From the NCBI GenBank assembly GCA_903844735.1, contig CAIMUX010000103.1:124001-188000 (forward strand): a stretch of DNA of 64,000 nt, written 5' to 3'. Origin of the DNA: Candidatus Eiseniibacteriota bacterium. Lineage in GTDB: Bacteria; Eisenbacteria; RBG-16-71-46; CAIMUX01. The notes under the pieces are model-generated. The model saw only the letters and a program-made list of their open reading frames with translations. It was not told where the DNA came from and did not search any database. This document shows positions 43,481-51,228 of this stretch, in pieces; position 1 is the stretch's first letter, and every line of letters starts with the position of its first letter. The translations under genes and the position numbers were made by a program.

Positions 43481-45066
43481 CAGTGTCCTCCCTCACCGAA
43501 AAGCTGTTGCAGGATCGGCGGGTTCTCCTCCTCGACGGCGAGGAGCGAATGGCAAAGCCCGCAGTCCTGGCTGATCGTCTCGCCGTCGCTGGTGGCCAGC
43601 TCTTCGTCGTGGCAGCGGAAGCAGCCGGGGCTGGCCTCGTGTCCGATGTGATTCGGATAGGTTCCCCAATCGACCCGCATGGCCGGGAAGACGTTTCGTG
43701 CGTAGACGGCCTGCACGCCTTCGATCGTTGCGGGGAGGAGCGTGGCCGATTCCGCGTCCAGAGCGGGGTATTCGCGCTCGTAGAAGCCGCGGAGATGGTC
43801 GGCGATGCCGGACTGGGCCGCCTCCGCAGTGGGGTAGTCCTTCTGGATGGCGACCAAGGCCTCGCGACGAAGGAACGGCAACTGCGTGGAAATATGCCCA
43901 TCCACCATCGCCTCTTCGAGTGCCCGCTGTGCCGGCTTGTAGATGTGGGCCGGGCGGTTGTGGCAGTCGACGCAGTCCATGGTGCGCAAGCGCTGCTCAT
44001 GGCCGGTGCTCTCGTTGGGCGCAATCTCGGCGCCCGGGCGGCGGTATTCCTTCACGGTGCCGTCGGGTCGATGGACACGGACTATGGAGATCTTCTCCCG
44101 CTTGGGGTCGGCGAGATACTCGACGCGGGTCGCCACATGCCAGTGAATGCCGGCGGCCTCCGGCAGGAGGGGGTGCTCGGCGGAGGCTGGGACTGTGCGC
44201 GAGCTGGAGGCCGGAACGGTACGCGCAGCGGTGACGGTGTTGTCGGTGCTGGCCGCGCGGTCCCCGCCGCTCGTGCCCGCGACCGCGTCAGGAATCGTCC
44301 CGCCGCCGATCTTGAGCGCCAGGACCGTCTGCACCTCGGTGTTGGCCTCGTTCTCCTGGAAGTGACGCCGTACCAGAAGCCGCGTGCCGTGGAACTTGGT
44401 GGGCCAGTGGCATTGCTCGCAGGTCTCCCGGGCCGGGCGCAGGTTCTCGACGGGGGTCGGGATCGGCGTCGGATAGGAGTGGAACATGGTGGCGAACACC
44501 TGCCGTGTGCCGGAGAGCTTCGAGCGAACGAACCAGCCCGCTCCCGGCCCGATGTGGCAGTCGACGCAGCGGACGCGAGCGTGGGGCGAGTTCTGGTGCG
44601 CGGTCAGCTCCGGTTGCATCACGGCATGACAGGTCTTTCCGCAAAATTCCACCGAGTCCATGAACTCGATCGCTCCGGCCGCGGCCACGGCCAGAAGCAC
44701 CAGGTTCACCACGGTGATAGCCAGAAAGAAGACGAACCGGTTGCGGACACGCGGCAGGTTGAGGTCGAGGACCGGGAAGTCAAGCCGCGCGGCCGGGTCG
44801 GGGTGCTTCTTCTGACGCCACCGGCTGATCGGCATGAGCACCAGCCCGAGGAGAAACCCCGCCGGCAGAACCAGAAACGTGACAATGCCCAAGTACGGGT
44901 TCCCGCCCACTCCGGCCATGTTCATCCCCATCAGAATGAGCATCAGGATGCCGCAGAGCGTGGTCAGGACGACTCCGAACAGCCCGATCGGGTGGCGCAT
45001 GGTGGTGGCAAAATAGTCGCGGACCGCCTCGATCGCCTCTACATGGAACGGCCGGTGCTGGGTCAT
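43480..45066 (-). CDS. NapC/NirT-type multiheme quinol dehydrogenase (ImcH-like)
   Basis: 528 residues; ATG 45066 preceded by GGGGGAT. Three membrane helices (~26-48, ~59-80, ~111-133) come before SVEFCGKTCHAVM, a CX3CH heme site (C142, C146, H147) typical of this group, then CVDCH (167-171), CEQCH, CVDCH, CFRCH and CGLCH: six heme sites. The phrase SPHARVRCVDCHIGPGAGWF is the NapC/NirT signature. Its size and N-terminal helices resemble Geobacter ImcH. A Ser/Thr/Ala-rich insert (GTIPDAVAGTSGGDRAAS and on) breaks the middle. It would oxidise menaquinol and feed periplasmic cytochromes. The 11-heme gene starts inside its stop codon. Confidence 0.9.
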   Translation of the reverse strand: MTQHRPFHVEAIEAVRDYFATTMRHPIGLFGVVLTTLCGILMLILMGMNMAGVGGNPYLGIVTFLVLPAGFLLGLVLMPISRWRQKKHPDPAARLDFPVLDLNLPRVRNRFVFFLAITVVNLVLLAVAAAGAIEFMDSVEFCGKTCHAVMQPELTAHQNSPHARVRCVDCHIGPGAGWFVRSKLSGTRQVFATMFHSYPTPIPTPVENLRPARETCEQCHWPTKFHGTRLLVRRHFQENEANTEVQTVLALKIGGGTIPDAVAGTSGGDRAASTDNTVTAARTVPASSSRTVPASAEHPLLPEAAGIHWHVATRVEYLADPKREKISIVRVHRPDGTVKEYRRPGAEIAPNESTGHEQRLRTMDCVDCHNRPAHIYKPAQRALEEAMVDGHISTQLPFLRREALVAIQKDYPTAEAAQSGIADHLRGFYEREYPALDAESATLLPATIEGVQAVYARNVFPAMRVDWGTYPNHIGHEASPGCFRCHDEELATSDGETISQDCGLCHSLLAVEEENPPILQQLFGEGGH

Positions 45067-45364
45067 GGGCTGGGTATCCCCCTTTGGAACGGTCCAGTAT
45101 AGGCGATAGGGCGGCCACGGATTGATTCAGAAGTTCTAATGTCTTGGAGTGAGACCACGGGCACCGTGGGGGCGGTCCGAGTGGTCCCGGCAGGATGAGA
45201 TGCCGACTTCCCACGGATTCGCCCGCCCGACCGGGGGGACGCAGGAGATGGCAGAGCGGGACAGAGGGAAGGCAGGTGTCCCTACCCGCTGCCGGACCGC
45301 CTGCCTCTTTCGATGTCTCGCTCGATGTTCCCTTCAGATCGAGGAGGCGCGCCGGGGGCCGCGT
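45067..45364. other. Gap inside the cytochrome cluster
   Basis: 298 bases between the periplasmic cytochrome stop and the NapC-type start, both on the minus strand. No gene seen. The distance suggests a separate promoter for the three downstream genes, but no clear -35/-10 pair was identified. Confidence 0.4.
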
Positions 45365-46483
45365 CTAGTCCCCGCCGCACTCCCTCTTCTCGCTCGTTCC
45401 ATGGCACACCGTGCGGCCACAGAAGTCCGGATCGCTCTGGTGGCAGTCGAAACAGGCGCCGGACTCGGTTTTGCACTCGTCGTGCCAAGATCCGTGACCT
45501 ACATTGGATCCGAAATCCGGGCCGTGCGGGCTCCTCCTGAGGCCCTGGGTGATTCCGGTTGCCTGGTGGCAGCGGGCGCAGATGAACAGATTGTCGGCGT
45601 CGTGGCATCCGGCGCAAAGGCCGACATCGCGCCGGGCCTGGATGGCGTGCTCCTGTTGTCCTCCCGACGGCGACGCCCACCGTTGACGGGCAGCGGATCC
45701 CTGATCACCGTGGTCCTCCGGCCGCACCCCCTCCGCAAGATGGCACTCGGTGCAGAAGGTCGCGCGGTCATGGCACGAGGAGCAATCCGGCAGATTCTTG
45801 CGGGCCTCCACCGGGTGCTCGTAGAGCCAGTTTCGCGGATGCACCAGGTAGCCGACACTCTCTCCCTGGTGGCAGGTGCTGCAGAAATCTTCCTGTCGGT
45901 GGCAGTCGGCGCAACCCTTGCCGTCCAGGCGGACCTGAAATTGGTGGTCGTGGATGAACGCCGGGTGGTGACTCATCGGCTTCATGATCCCGGGGTCACG
46001 ATCCATGGCGTTCAAGCGACCCTCGCGCATCCCTTCGTGGCAGAAATCGCAGTCGTTCGTCTTGACGATGTTGTCGTGGCATTCGAAGCAGACCGTGTGT
46101 CCGGGCTCTCCTTGCCCGGTGCCGGCGAGCGCGGCGTCGGCAAGGGCGCCGTGGCAGTCCAAGCAGGCCTTGCCCGCGGCGATATGGTCGTTGTGCGAAA
46201 AGAGGGGAACGCCGGATGCCTTCCCCTTGGGTGGGCCAGAAAACCCCCACGCCGCTAGCTCCTCGGACTGGTGGCAATTGGCGCAGGCGGTGGAGTCGAA
46301 CTCGAATCGCTGCTTCAAGTCCTTGCTGTCGGCCATGCTCTTGTGGCAGTCGTCGCAGGCTAGGTCGGCTGCGAGGTGTTTGTCGTGGGGGAATGTCACC
46401 GGCGTGCGGCTCCAGCCACGGACCACCGGGAGGGCGATCGCCAGGAGACCAAGGGCGAGTATGGCTGCGAGGTTCCTCTTCAT
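45365..46483 (-). CDS. Periplasmic multiheme cytochrome of a porin-cytochrome pair (MtrA/MtoA-like role)
   Basis: 372 residues; ATG 46483 after TAGGAGGA, 11 bases after the barrel gene stop. Signal peptide ~1-24. Twelve CXXCH sites are visible (CDDCH, CANCH, CLDCH, CFECH, CDFCH, CADCH, CSTCH, CSSCH, CTECH, CAGCH, CARCH, CFDCH). A wider CX4CH site (C355-GRTV-C360-H361) lies near the end. Many distal His (FPHDKH, FSHNDH, HHPAFIHDHQF) are likely ligands. MtrA/PioA have 10 hemes, so this is a larger version. Expected to sit inside or under the barrel and carry electrons across the outer membrane. Confidence 0.88.
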   Translation of the reverse strand: MKRNLAAILALGLLAIALPVVRGWSRTPVTFPHDKHLAADLACDDCHKSMADSKDLKQRFEFDSTACANCHQSEELAAWGFSGPPKGKASGVPLFSHNDHIAAGKACLDCHGALADAALAGTGQGEPGHTVCFECHDNIVKTNDCDFCHEGMREGRLNAMDRDPGIMKPMSHHPAFIHDHQFQVRLDGKGCADCHRQEDFCSTCHQGESVGYLVHPRNWLYEHPVEARKNLPDCSSCHDRATFCTECHLAEGVRPEDHGDQGSAARQRWASPSGGQQEHAIQARRDVGLCAGCHDADNLFICARCHQATGITQGLRRSPHGPDFGSNVGHGSWHDECKTESGACFDCHQSDPDFCGRTVCHGTSEKRECGGD

Positions 46484-46494
46484 GGCCGATCCTC

Positions 46495-47967
46495 CTACAA
46501 AGCGGTGCGGAAGCGCCAATTGACGATTCCGAGGAAGCGCAGATCCTTGTTCATGCCCCCGTTGCGGAGCCCTTCCACCTGGCCGGTCAGGGACAGATCG
46601 GGACGCAGGCGATAACCGAGGGCGAGCATCCCCGATGTGTCCTTCGCGGTGTCCGGATCGAACTCCGGCCGGTCCGCAATGTCGCCGTAGTCGTACTGGT
46701 TGTGCCCGACGGTTATGTCCAGGGTCAACTTCTCGAACAGCTCGCGGTGTCCGGACAAGAGCAGGCCGTCCATGCTGCCGCCGTATCCCCGGTGCCACCG
46801 GTAGCCGACGGTCAGGCCATAGCCGCCGGCGGTGGCCGCGAAGCCGTTCTCCTTTTCCCCGGCGTCTGAATTGGAGTAGTCGCCGTCCACATCGAGTCGC
46901 ACGCCCGGCAGCACGGCCGCTCCCGCACCACCGCGCAACTCCTTGCGCGGGTCTTGAACGAAGGATGCGAAGCGCGACGTGGCGCGCAGGTCGGGCCGCC
47001 GCTGACCGTACTCGACCCGACCGCGGAAATCCTTTCCCAGGCGCTGCAGCGGCAACCACGACAGCCAGGAGGACAGGTCACCGGAGTAGTCCAACCCGCC
47101 GACCAGAGAAAGATTGTTGCCCCAGATCAAATCCCGCCGCAGATCTCCCCAGGCACGGAAGCCGCGTAGGTCCTGGAGCGAACCGGTGCGGGACGCCCGC
47201 AGCTCCGCGCTGACTCCCGCGCGCCGCGCGTCGGTGACCAAGTCCGCTCGCGGCTTGCGATCGACCTGGGAGAGGCTGAGGGCCAGCGTGGGCTCGACCG
47301 GCCCAAGGGCTCGCTGCAGGCGGATCCGGCCGCCAACCGCCCGCGACTGGCTCGGCTCGTCGAGGCTCCAGAACTTGTCGGTGCGGAGCATCCGGTCGGT
47401 GCCGAGCGTTCCCCCAAAGACCGTGACGTCGCCGAAACGGGCATCGCCCATCTTCGCCGAGAGTCCATCGATCGTGCCGGAGCCAACTCCGGCCAGCACC
47501 CACTGACGCCCCAATCGCAGGTCATACCCGGCGCCCGGTCCGTGCTGCGTCCTGTTCCACTGGAAATAGGCGCGGTGGAGGCGGAAGGCCGTCTCCTTCA
47601 GGCTCTGGTCGGTGAGGATGTTTCCCGCGCTGAACGACGTGTGGAACCCCAGCCGCTTCACGCCGAGCTGGAGGGCGTCCAGCCGGACCTCTTCGACGAG
47701 GCGTGCGCGGTTCTGCAGCGGGTTGCGCAGGGAATCCGGCACCTGGGTCGTGCGATTGACGCCCTGGTAGATGACCCTGGTCTCATAAGCACCGGCGCCG
47801 AGCCGGGACTCCTGCAGGTAGAGCGAGCTCCGCAGGCTGCCGCTCAATACCGTCGCGGAGGCGGTCGTTGCGTAGACGCCGAGCACGGGGAGAATAATCA
47901 GGATGCCAACGGCCGGAAAACGCAAGCCTCGTCGTCCTTGCCGAACTGCGGTCGCGAAGCCCTTCAT
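46495..47967 (-). CDS. Outer-membrane beta-barrel of a porin-cytochrome conduit (MtrB-like role)
   Basis: 490 residues; ATG 47967 after GAGAGGAG. Signal peptide ends near ASATV. The mature protein is made of alternating strands and turns throughout (RLGRQWVLAGVGSGTIDGL, VEPTLALSLSQVDRKPR, NNLSLVGGLDYSGDLSSWL) and ends with the aromatic FLGIVNWRFRTAL, a usual C-terminal barrel strand. It lacks the N-terminal CXXC of Shewanella MtrB, so the family tie is by context: it lies 11 bases before a periplasmic multiheme cytochrome. It would sheath that cytochrome in the outer membrane. Confidence 0.82.
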   Translation of the reverse strand: MKGFATAVRQGRRGLRFPAVGILIILPVLGVYATTASATVLSGSLRSSLYLQESRLGAGAYETRVIYQGVNRTTQVPDSLRNPLQNRARLVEEVRLDALQLGVKRLGFHTSFSAGNILTDQSLKETAFRLHRAYFQWNRTQHGPGAGYDLRLGRQWVLAGVGSGTIDGLSAKMGDARFGDVTVFGGTLGTDRMLRTDKFWSLDEPSQSRAVGGRIRLQRALGPVEPTLALSLSQVDRKPRADLVTDARRAGVSAELRASRTGSLQDLRGFRAWGDLRRDLIWGNNLSLVGGLDYSGDLSSWLSWLPLQRLGKDFRGRVEYGQRRPDLRATSRFASFVQDPRKELRGGAGAAVLPGVRLDVDGDYSNSDAGEKENGFAATAGGYGLTVGYRWHRGYGGSMDGLLLSGHRELFEKLTLDITVGHNQYDYGDIADRPEFDPDTAKDTSGMLALGYRLRPDLSLTGQVEGLRNGGMNKDLRFLGIVNWRFRTAL

Positions 47968-48208
47968 GACGGGTCTCCTCTCTTCGTCCCTGGTCAGCCT
48001 TGCTGAGGCCGAGCCAGCCAACCACGTTCCTGGCGCGGACGCAAGAGCTCTGCACGGAAAAGCCCGGCCGAAGGCAAAATGGCGCCCGCCCCGTGCCCCA
48101 GGAGGTCCGGGAGCGCGGAGCGGGCGGCGATAGGCACGCTGTGAACGAAGCCGCCTGCCTGTCGCGAAAACAGACAGCTCGTCCCGGGCACCGGCTGTGC
48201 CGCGAGGG

Positions 48209-48772
48209 TTATTTCTTCGGCGGGAGCTTGTGTTCGATCTTCGTCTTGGAGACCGCGAAGTCGAACTTCGGGAGCGCCTTGTGACCTTCAGGGACGGCGC
48301 CCGCGTGACAACTCTTGCAGGTGGCCTCGGTCGGTATCACCAAGCCCAGGGTGAGAGCCTTGGCCTTGTCCTTCATGTGGATCAGCTTGTAGTCGCCGGC
48401 CGCACCGTGGCAGGATTCGCAGCCGACGCCCTCTAAGTCCAACGCGTTCTTCGCGGCCGGGTCGTAGCCACCGGTCTTGCCGGCGCCGGTTGTGTGGCAG
48501 GCAAAGCACTTCGGGTTCTTCTTGGCCTCGGCCGGGAGCACAGTGAAGGCCTTGCTGTGCGAGGAAGCGACCCACTTCTCGTAGATCTCGCCCTTGGCCG
48601 CGCCCTTGTGGCACATCTGGCACGGCTTGTTGCTGAGGAAGGCCGCCTGCTTTTCGGCCGCCTTGGCAGCCGGTTTGGCCGCGTCCTGGGCATGGCTCAA
48701 CCCGGCGAAGGCGGCGACGAGGAACACGATGGTGACCGTGGCCGCGGCGACCGCGACCCTGTACTTGCGCAT
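48209..48772 (-). CDS. Periplasmic tetraheme cytochrome c554-like protein
   Basis: 187 residues; ATG 48772 after CAGGAGG. Signal peptide ends LSHAQ. Four CXXCH sites: NKPCQMCHKG, PKCFACHTTG, GCESCHGA and ATCKSCHAG. The spacing and YEKWVASSHSKAF and GVGCESCHGAAGDYKLIH match the cytochrome c554 family. It is a likely soluble shuttle between inner-membrane cytochromes and the outer-membrane conduit. It is the first gene of the minus-strand cytochrome run, 241 bases before the barrel gene. Confidence 0.9.
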   Translation of the reverse strand: MRKYRVAVAAATVTIVFLVAAFAGLSHAQDAAKPAAKAAEKQAAFLSNKPCQMCHKGAAKGEIYEKWVASSHSKAFTVLPAEAKKNPKCFACHTTGAGKTGGYDPAAKNALDLEGVGCESCHGAAGDYKLIHMKDKAKALTLGLVIPTEATCKSCHAGAVPEGHKALPKFDFAVSKTKIEHKLPPKK

Positions 48773-49262
48773 TGGAACATCCTCCTGTTGGAGCCTCTGG
48801 GCATCCCGGGCCGGCGGATCCCGCCCCAAGTGCCTGTGAATCTTTGCGCCAAGCGGTGCCCCCGCTCGGCAGCACCTGACCTTGGCAGTGTCCGCATTCG
48901 GCACCATCCACACCCGCGAATCGTCTGCCCCCGGGCAGCGATCGAAGCAAGAACCGACGGGATCGGGAAAGGGTTCCCGAGGGACGTGACCCCAAGCCCC
49001 CTTTCCGATCCGACCGGCTTGCGCTTCTCAAGTCGGCGGAATTGTAACACCGAACGCAACGACTCAGATAGCCGGCGGAACAGTAGACAGTCGACAGAAG
49101 ACAGAAGCTAGGATTCAGAAGCCCGAAGCCCGAAGCCCGAAGCCAGCCGTATTCGTTCCCTATCCCGAATCTCAGGGACGATGCGCGCCATTGACGCCCT
49201 GGGCTCCATCTCCGTATCCTGGGCCACCGTATCCCGGGCCGCCGGATAGCGGGGCGGGAATG
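48773..49262. other. Divergent intergenic region between cytochrome cluster and permease
   Basis: 490 bases without a gene. It should carry promoters for both directions, but I could not pick a convincing one. Repeat copy 5 fills 49080-49182. Confidence 0.45.
49080..49182. repeat. Dispersed intergenic repeat, copy 5
   Basis: The blocks run ACAGTAGACAGTCGACAG, AAGACAGAAGCTAGG, ATTCAGAAG, then CCCGAAG three times, CCAGCCGTATTCGTTCCC and CCGAATCTCAGG. It is the fullest copy and matches copy 2 (minus strand) block by block. Confidence 0.85.
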
Positions 49263-51173
49263 ATGGGGGACCGATTGGCCACGACCAAACAGCATAGCGG
49301 GCCGGACAAGGTCGACGGGGCCTCGAACGGCAAGAGCGGACACGGCCCCCCTCATACCGTGCGACAACTTGGCTGGCTGCTGGCCTGGGCAGTGGTCTTC
49401 TGCGACATCGGGACCAGCGTTTACTACACGCCCGGCATCCTGTACCACCATGTCGGCAACTTAGCGCCGTTTTTCATCGCGCTCGTGACCCTTGCGTTCC
49501 TCCTTCTTGCGCAGAAGTACACCGAGGTCTGCTGGCGGAACCCGGAAGGGGGCGGGGTCGTCACCGTCGCGCGCAAGGCGTTCGGACCCTGGTGGGGGGC
49601 GCTCGGCGGGATTCTCATCACCATCGACTACTTCCTGACCTCTTCGATCTCATCGGTCAGCGGTTTCGCCTACCTCGCCTCGGTCTTTCCCGCCATCAGA
49701 CCGAACATCGAACTGCTTTCCTGCGTGGGAATCGGCCTGCTTTGCCTGCTCAATATCGTCGGCATCCGGGAGAGCGCCACGGTGGCGGTCGTCATGGCCC
49801 TCGCGTCGCTGGCCACCAGCTTGACCACGGCCGCGATCGGGCTCGCGGGGATGAAGCCGGAGGAGATCCGGGTTCTGACCGACAGCTTTGGGCAGTTCCA
49901 GGGGCTGCCGCTGCGCACGATGCTCATCGGCTTCGCTGGGAGCTGGCTCGCTTTCTCGGGGCTGGAATCGATTAGCCAACTTTCGCCGGTCATGGCGCGG
50001 CCGCTGCAGAAGACGGCGCGTCGCACCATGATGGCCGTCATTATCACCATCGTGTTGACCTCGCCGATCCTGACTGCGCTGGCGGTGGCTGTCCTCCCGC
50101 CGGAGTTGAAGGCCGCCGGGACCGATACCTTCATCTCCGATCTGGCCTTTGCCCGCGGCGGGGTCGCCATGAAGATCTCGGTGGTGGTAACCGCCTCGGC
50201 GCTGCTTCTCTTCGCCGCGAACACGGCGATGATCGGTGGCTACCATGTCTTCTTGGCCCTCAGTCGTGAGCGGTTCTTCCCGCGGATCCTGGCCCGGCGG
50301 AACAAGTGGTTTTCAACGCCCCACTGGGCCATTCTCATCACCACCGTGGTGCCGATCGTCACGGTCATCATCACCCGTGCGAAGCTGAACGTCCTCGGCG
50401 ACATGTATAGCTTCGGCCTGCTCGGCGCGTTCACCTTCACGTCGCTGGGGCTCGACGTCCTGCGCTGGCGGGAGAGATCGCGCGGGCTGCTCTTCTGGGT
50501 CGGCCTTCTCACGACCGTGATGGTGGCCGGGTCGTGGGCGGTCAACATCATGGAGAAGCCGTTCGCCACCGCCTACGGTTCGGTGCTGGCGGCTTTCGGC
50601 CTCCTCATGGCCCTCGCCATCCGGCGGAACTGGATCATCAGCCTCGTAAACCGCATCCCCTGGGTGCACCGGCGGGCCGATGAGATCCGCCGCCGCGTCG
50701 AGTTCGATGTGGAGGAGCACGAGGAGATCATCGGGATCGATGGGGCCGTGGCGATGAAGCCGCTGTACCACTCCTCGACCCTGGTGGCCGTGCTGGGGAC
50801 GAACGCCAAGCTGATGACCGAAGCGATACGCCGCTGTAAGGGCATGGGTGAGGGGGCCATCTACCTCGTGTCGGTGACCGAGTGGCCGGGGATGTTCTCG
50901 GGAGCGGAGAACCGACCTTCACCGGACCAGGTGACCGCGCTGAACGAGATGGGGCACCTGGCCCGGGAAGCGGGGCTCTTCGCCGTCCCGATTTGGGGTG
51001 TGTCCGATTCGGCGGCCCGCTTGCTCGCCAACGCCAGCCGGAAGCTCGGCTGCAGCTGTGTCATGATCGGGACCAGCCAGCGTTCCGCGCTCTACCACAT
51101 GCTGCGCGGGAATGTCCTGCATGGGCTGGCGCGGATGCTGCCGGAGGGGCACACGATCATCGCCGTGGGCTGA
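49263..51173 (+). CDS. APC-family amino-acid permease with C-terminal cytosolic domain
   Basis: 636 residues; ATG 49263 with GGGGCGGG upstream. About 12 membrane helices begin at RQLGWLLAWAVVFCDIGTSVYYTPG, whose GTS segment is the APC substrate-contact helix 1; the helix-6 region is FAGSWLAFSGLESISQLSPVM. From ~490 to the end a soluble part (SSTLVAVLGTNAKLMTEAIRR ... LGCSCVMIGTSQRSALYHML) looks like a universal-stress-type nucleotide-binding domain, as in some bacterial APC transporters. Location: inner membrane. The substrate cannot be named. addB follows with a 55-base gap. Confidence 0.85.
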   Translation: MGDRLATTKQHSGPDKVDGASNGKSGHGPPHTVRQLGWLLAWAVVFCDIGTSVYYTPGILYHHVGNLAPFFIALVTLAFLLLAQKYTEVCWRNPEGGGVVTVARKAFGPWWGALGGILITIDYFLTSSISSVSGFAYLASVFPAIRPNIELLSCVGIGLLCLLNIVGIRESATVAVVMALASLATSLTTAAIGLAGMKPEEIRVLTDSFGQFQGLPLRTMLIGFAGSWLAFSGLESISQLSPVMARPLQKTARRTMMAVIITIVLTSPILTALAVAVLPPELKAAGTDTFISDLAFARGGVAMKISVVVTASALLLFAANTAMIGGYHVFLALSRERFFPRILARRNKWFSTPHWAILITTVVPIVTVIITRAKLNVLGDMYSFGLLGAFTFTSLGLDVLRWRERSRGLLFWVGLLTTVMVAGSWAVNIMEKPFATAYGSVLAAFGLLMALAIRRNWIISLVNRIPWVHRRADEIRRRVEFDVEEHEEIIGIDGAVAMKPLYHSSTLVAVLGTNAKLMTEAIRRCKGMGEGAIYLVSVTEWPGMFSGAENRPSPDQVTALNEMGHLAREAGLFAVPIWGVSDSAARLLANASRKLGCSCVMIGTSQRSALYHMLRGNVLHGLARMLPEGHTIIAVG

Positions 51174-51228
51174 TCCAAGTCCGTTCCCGCATGACGCCGG
51201 GCCGACCTTGCCCTACCATCCCCCCACC

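Noticed and set aside
39388-45102. Three long plus-strand frames opposite the cytochrome genes
   Set aside because: They are antisense to sequences with dozens of CXXCH motifs; their Val/Gly/Ala/Arg composition is the mirror of the heme motifs.
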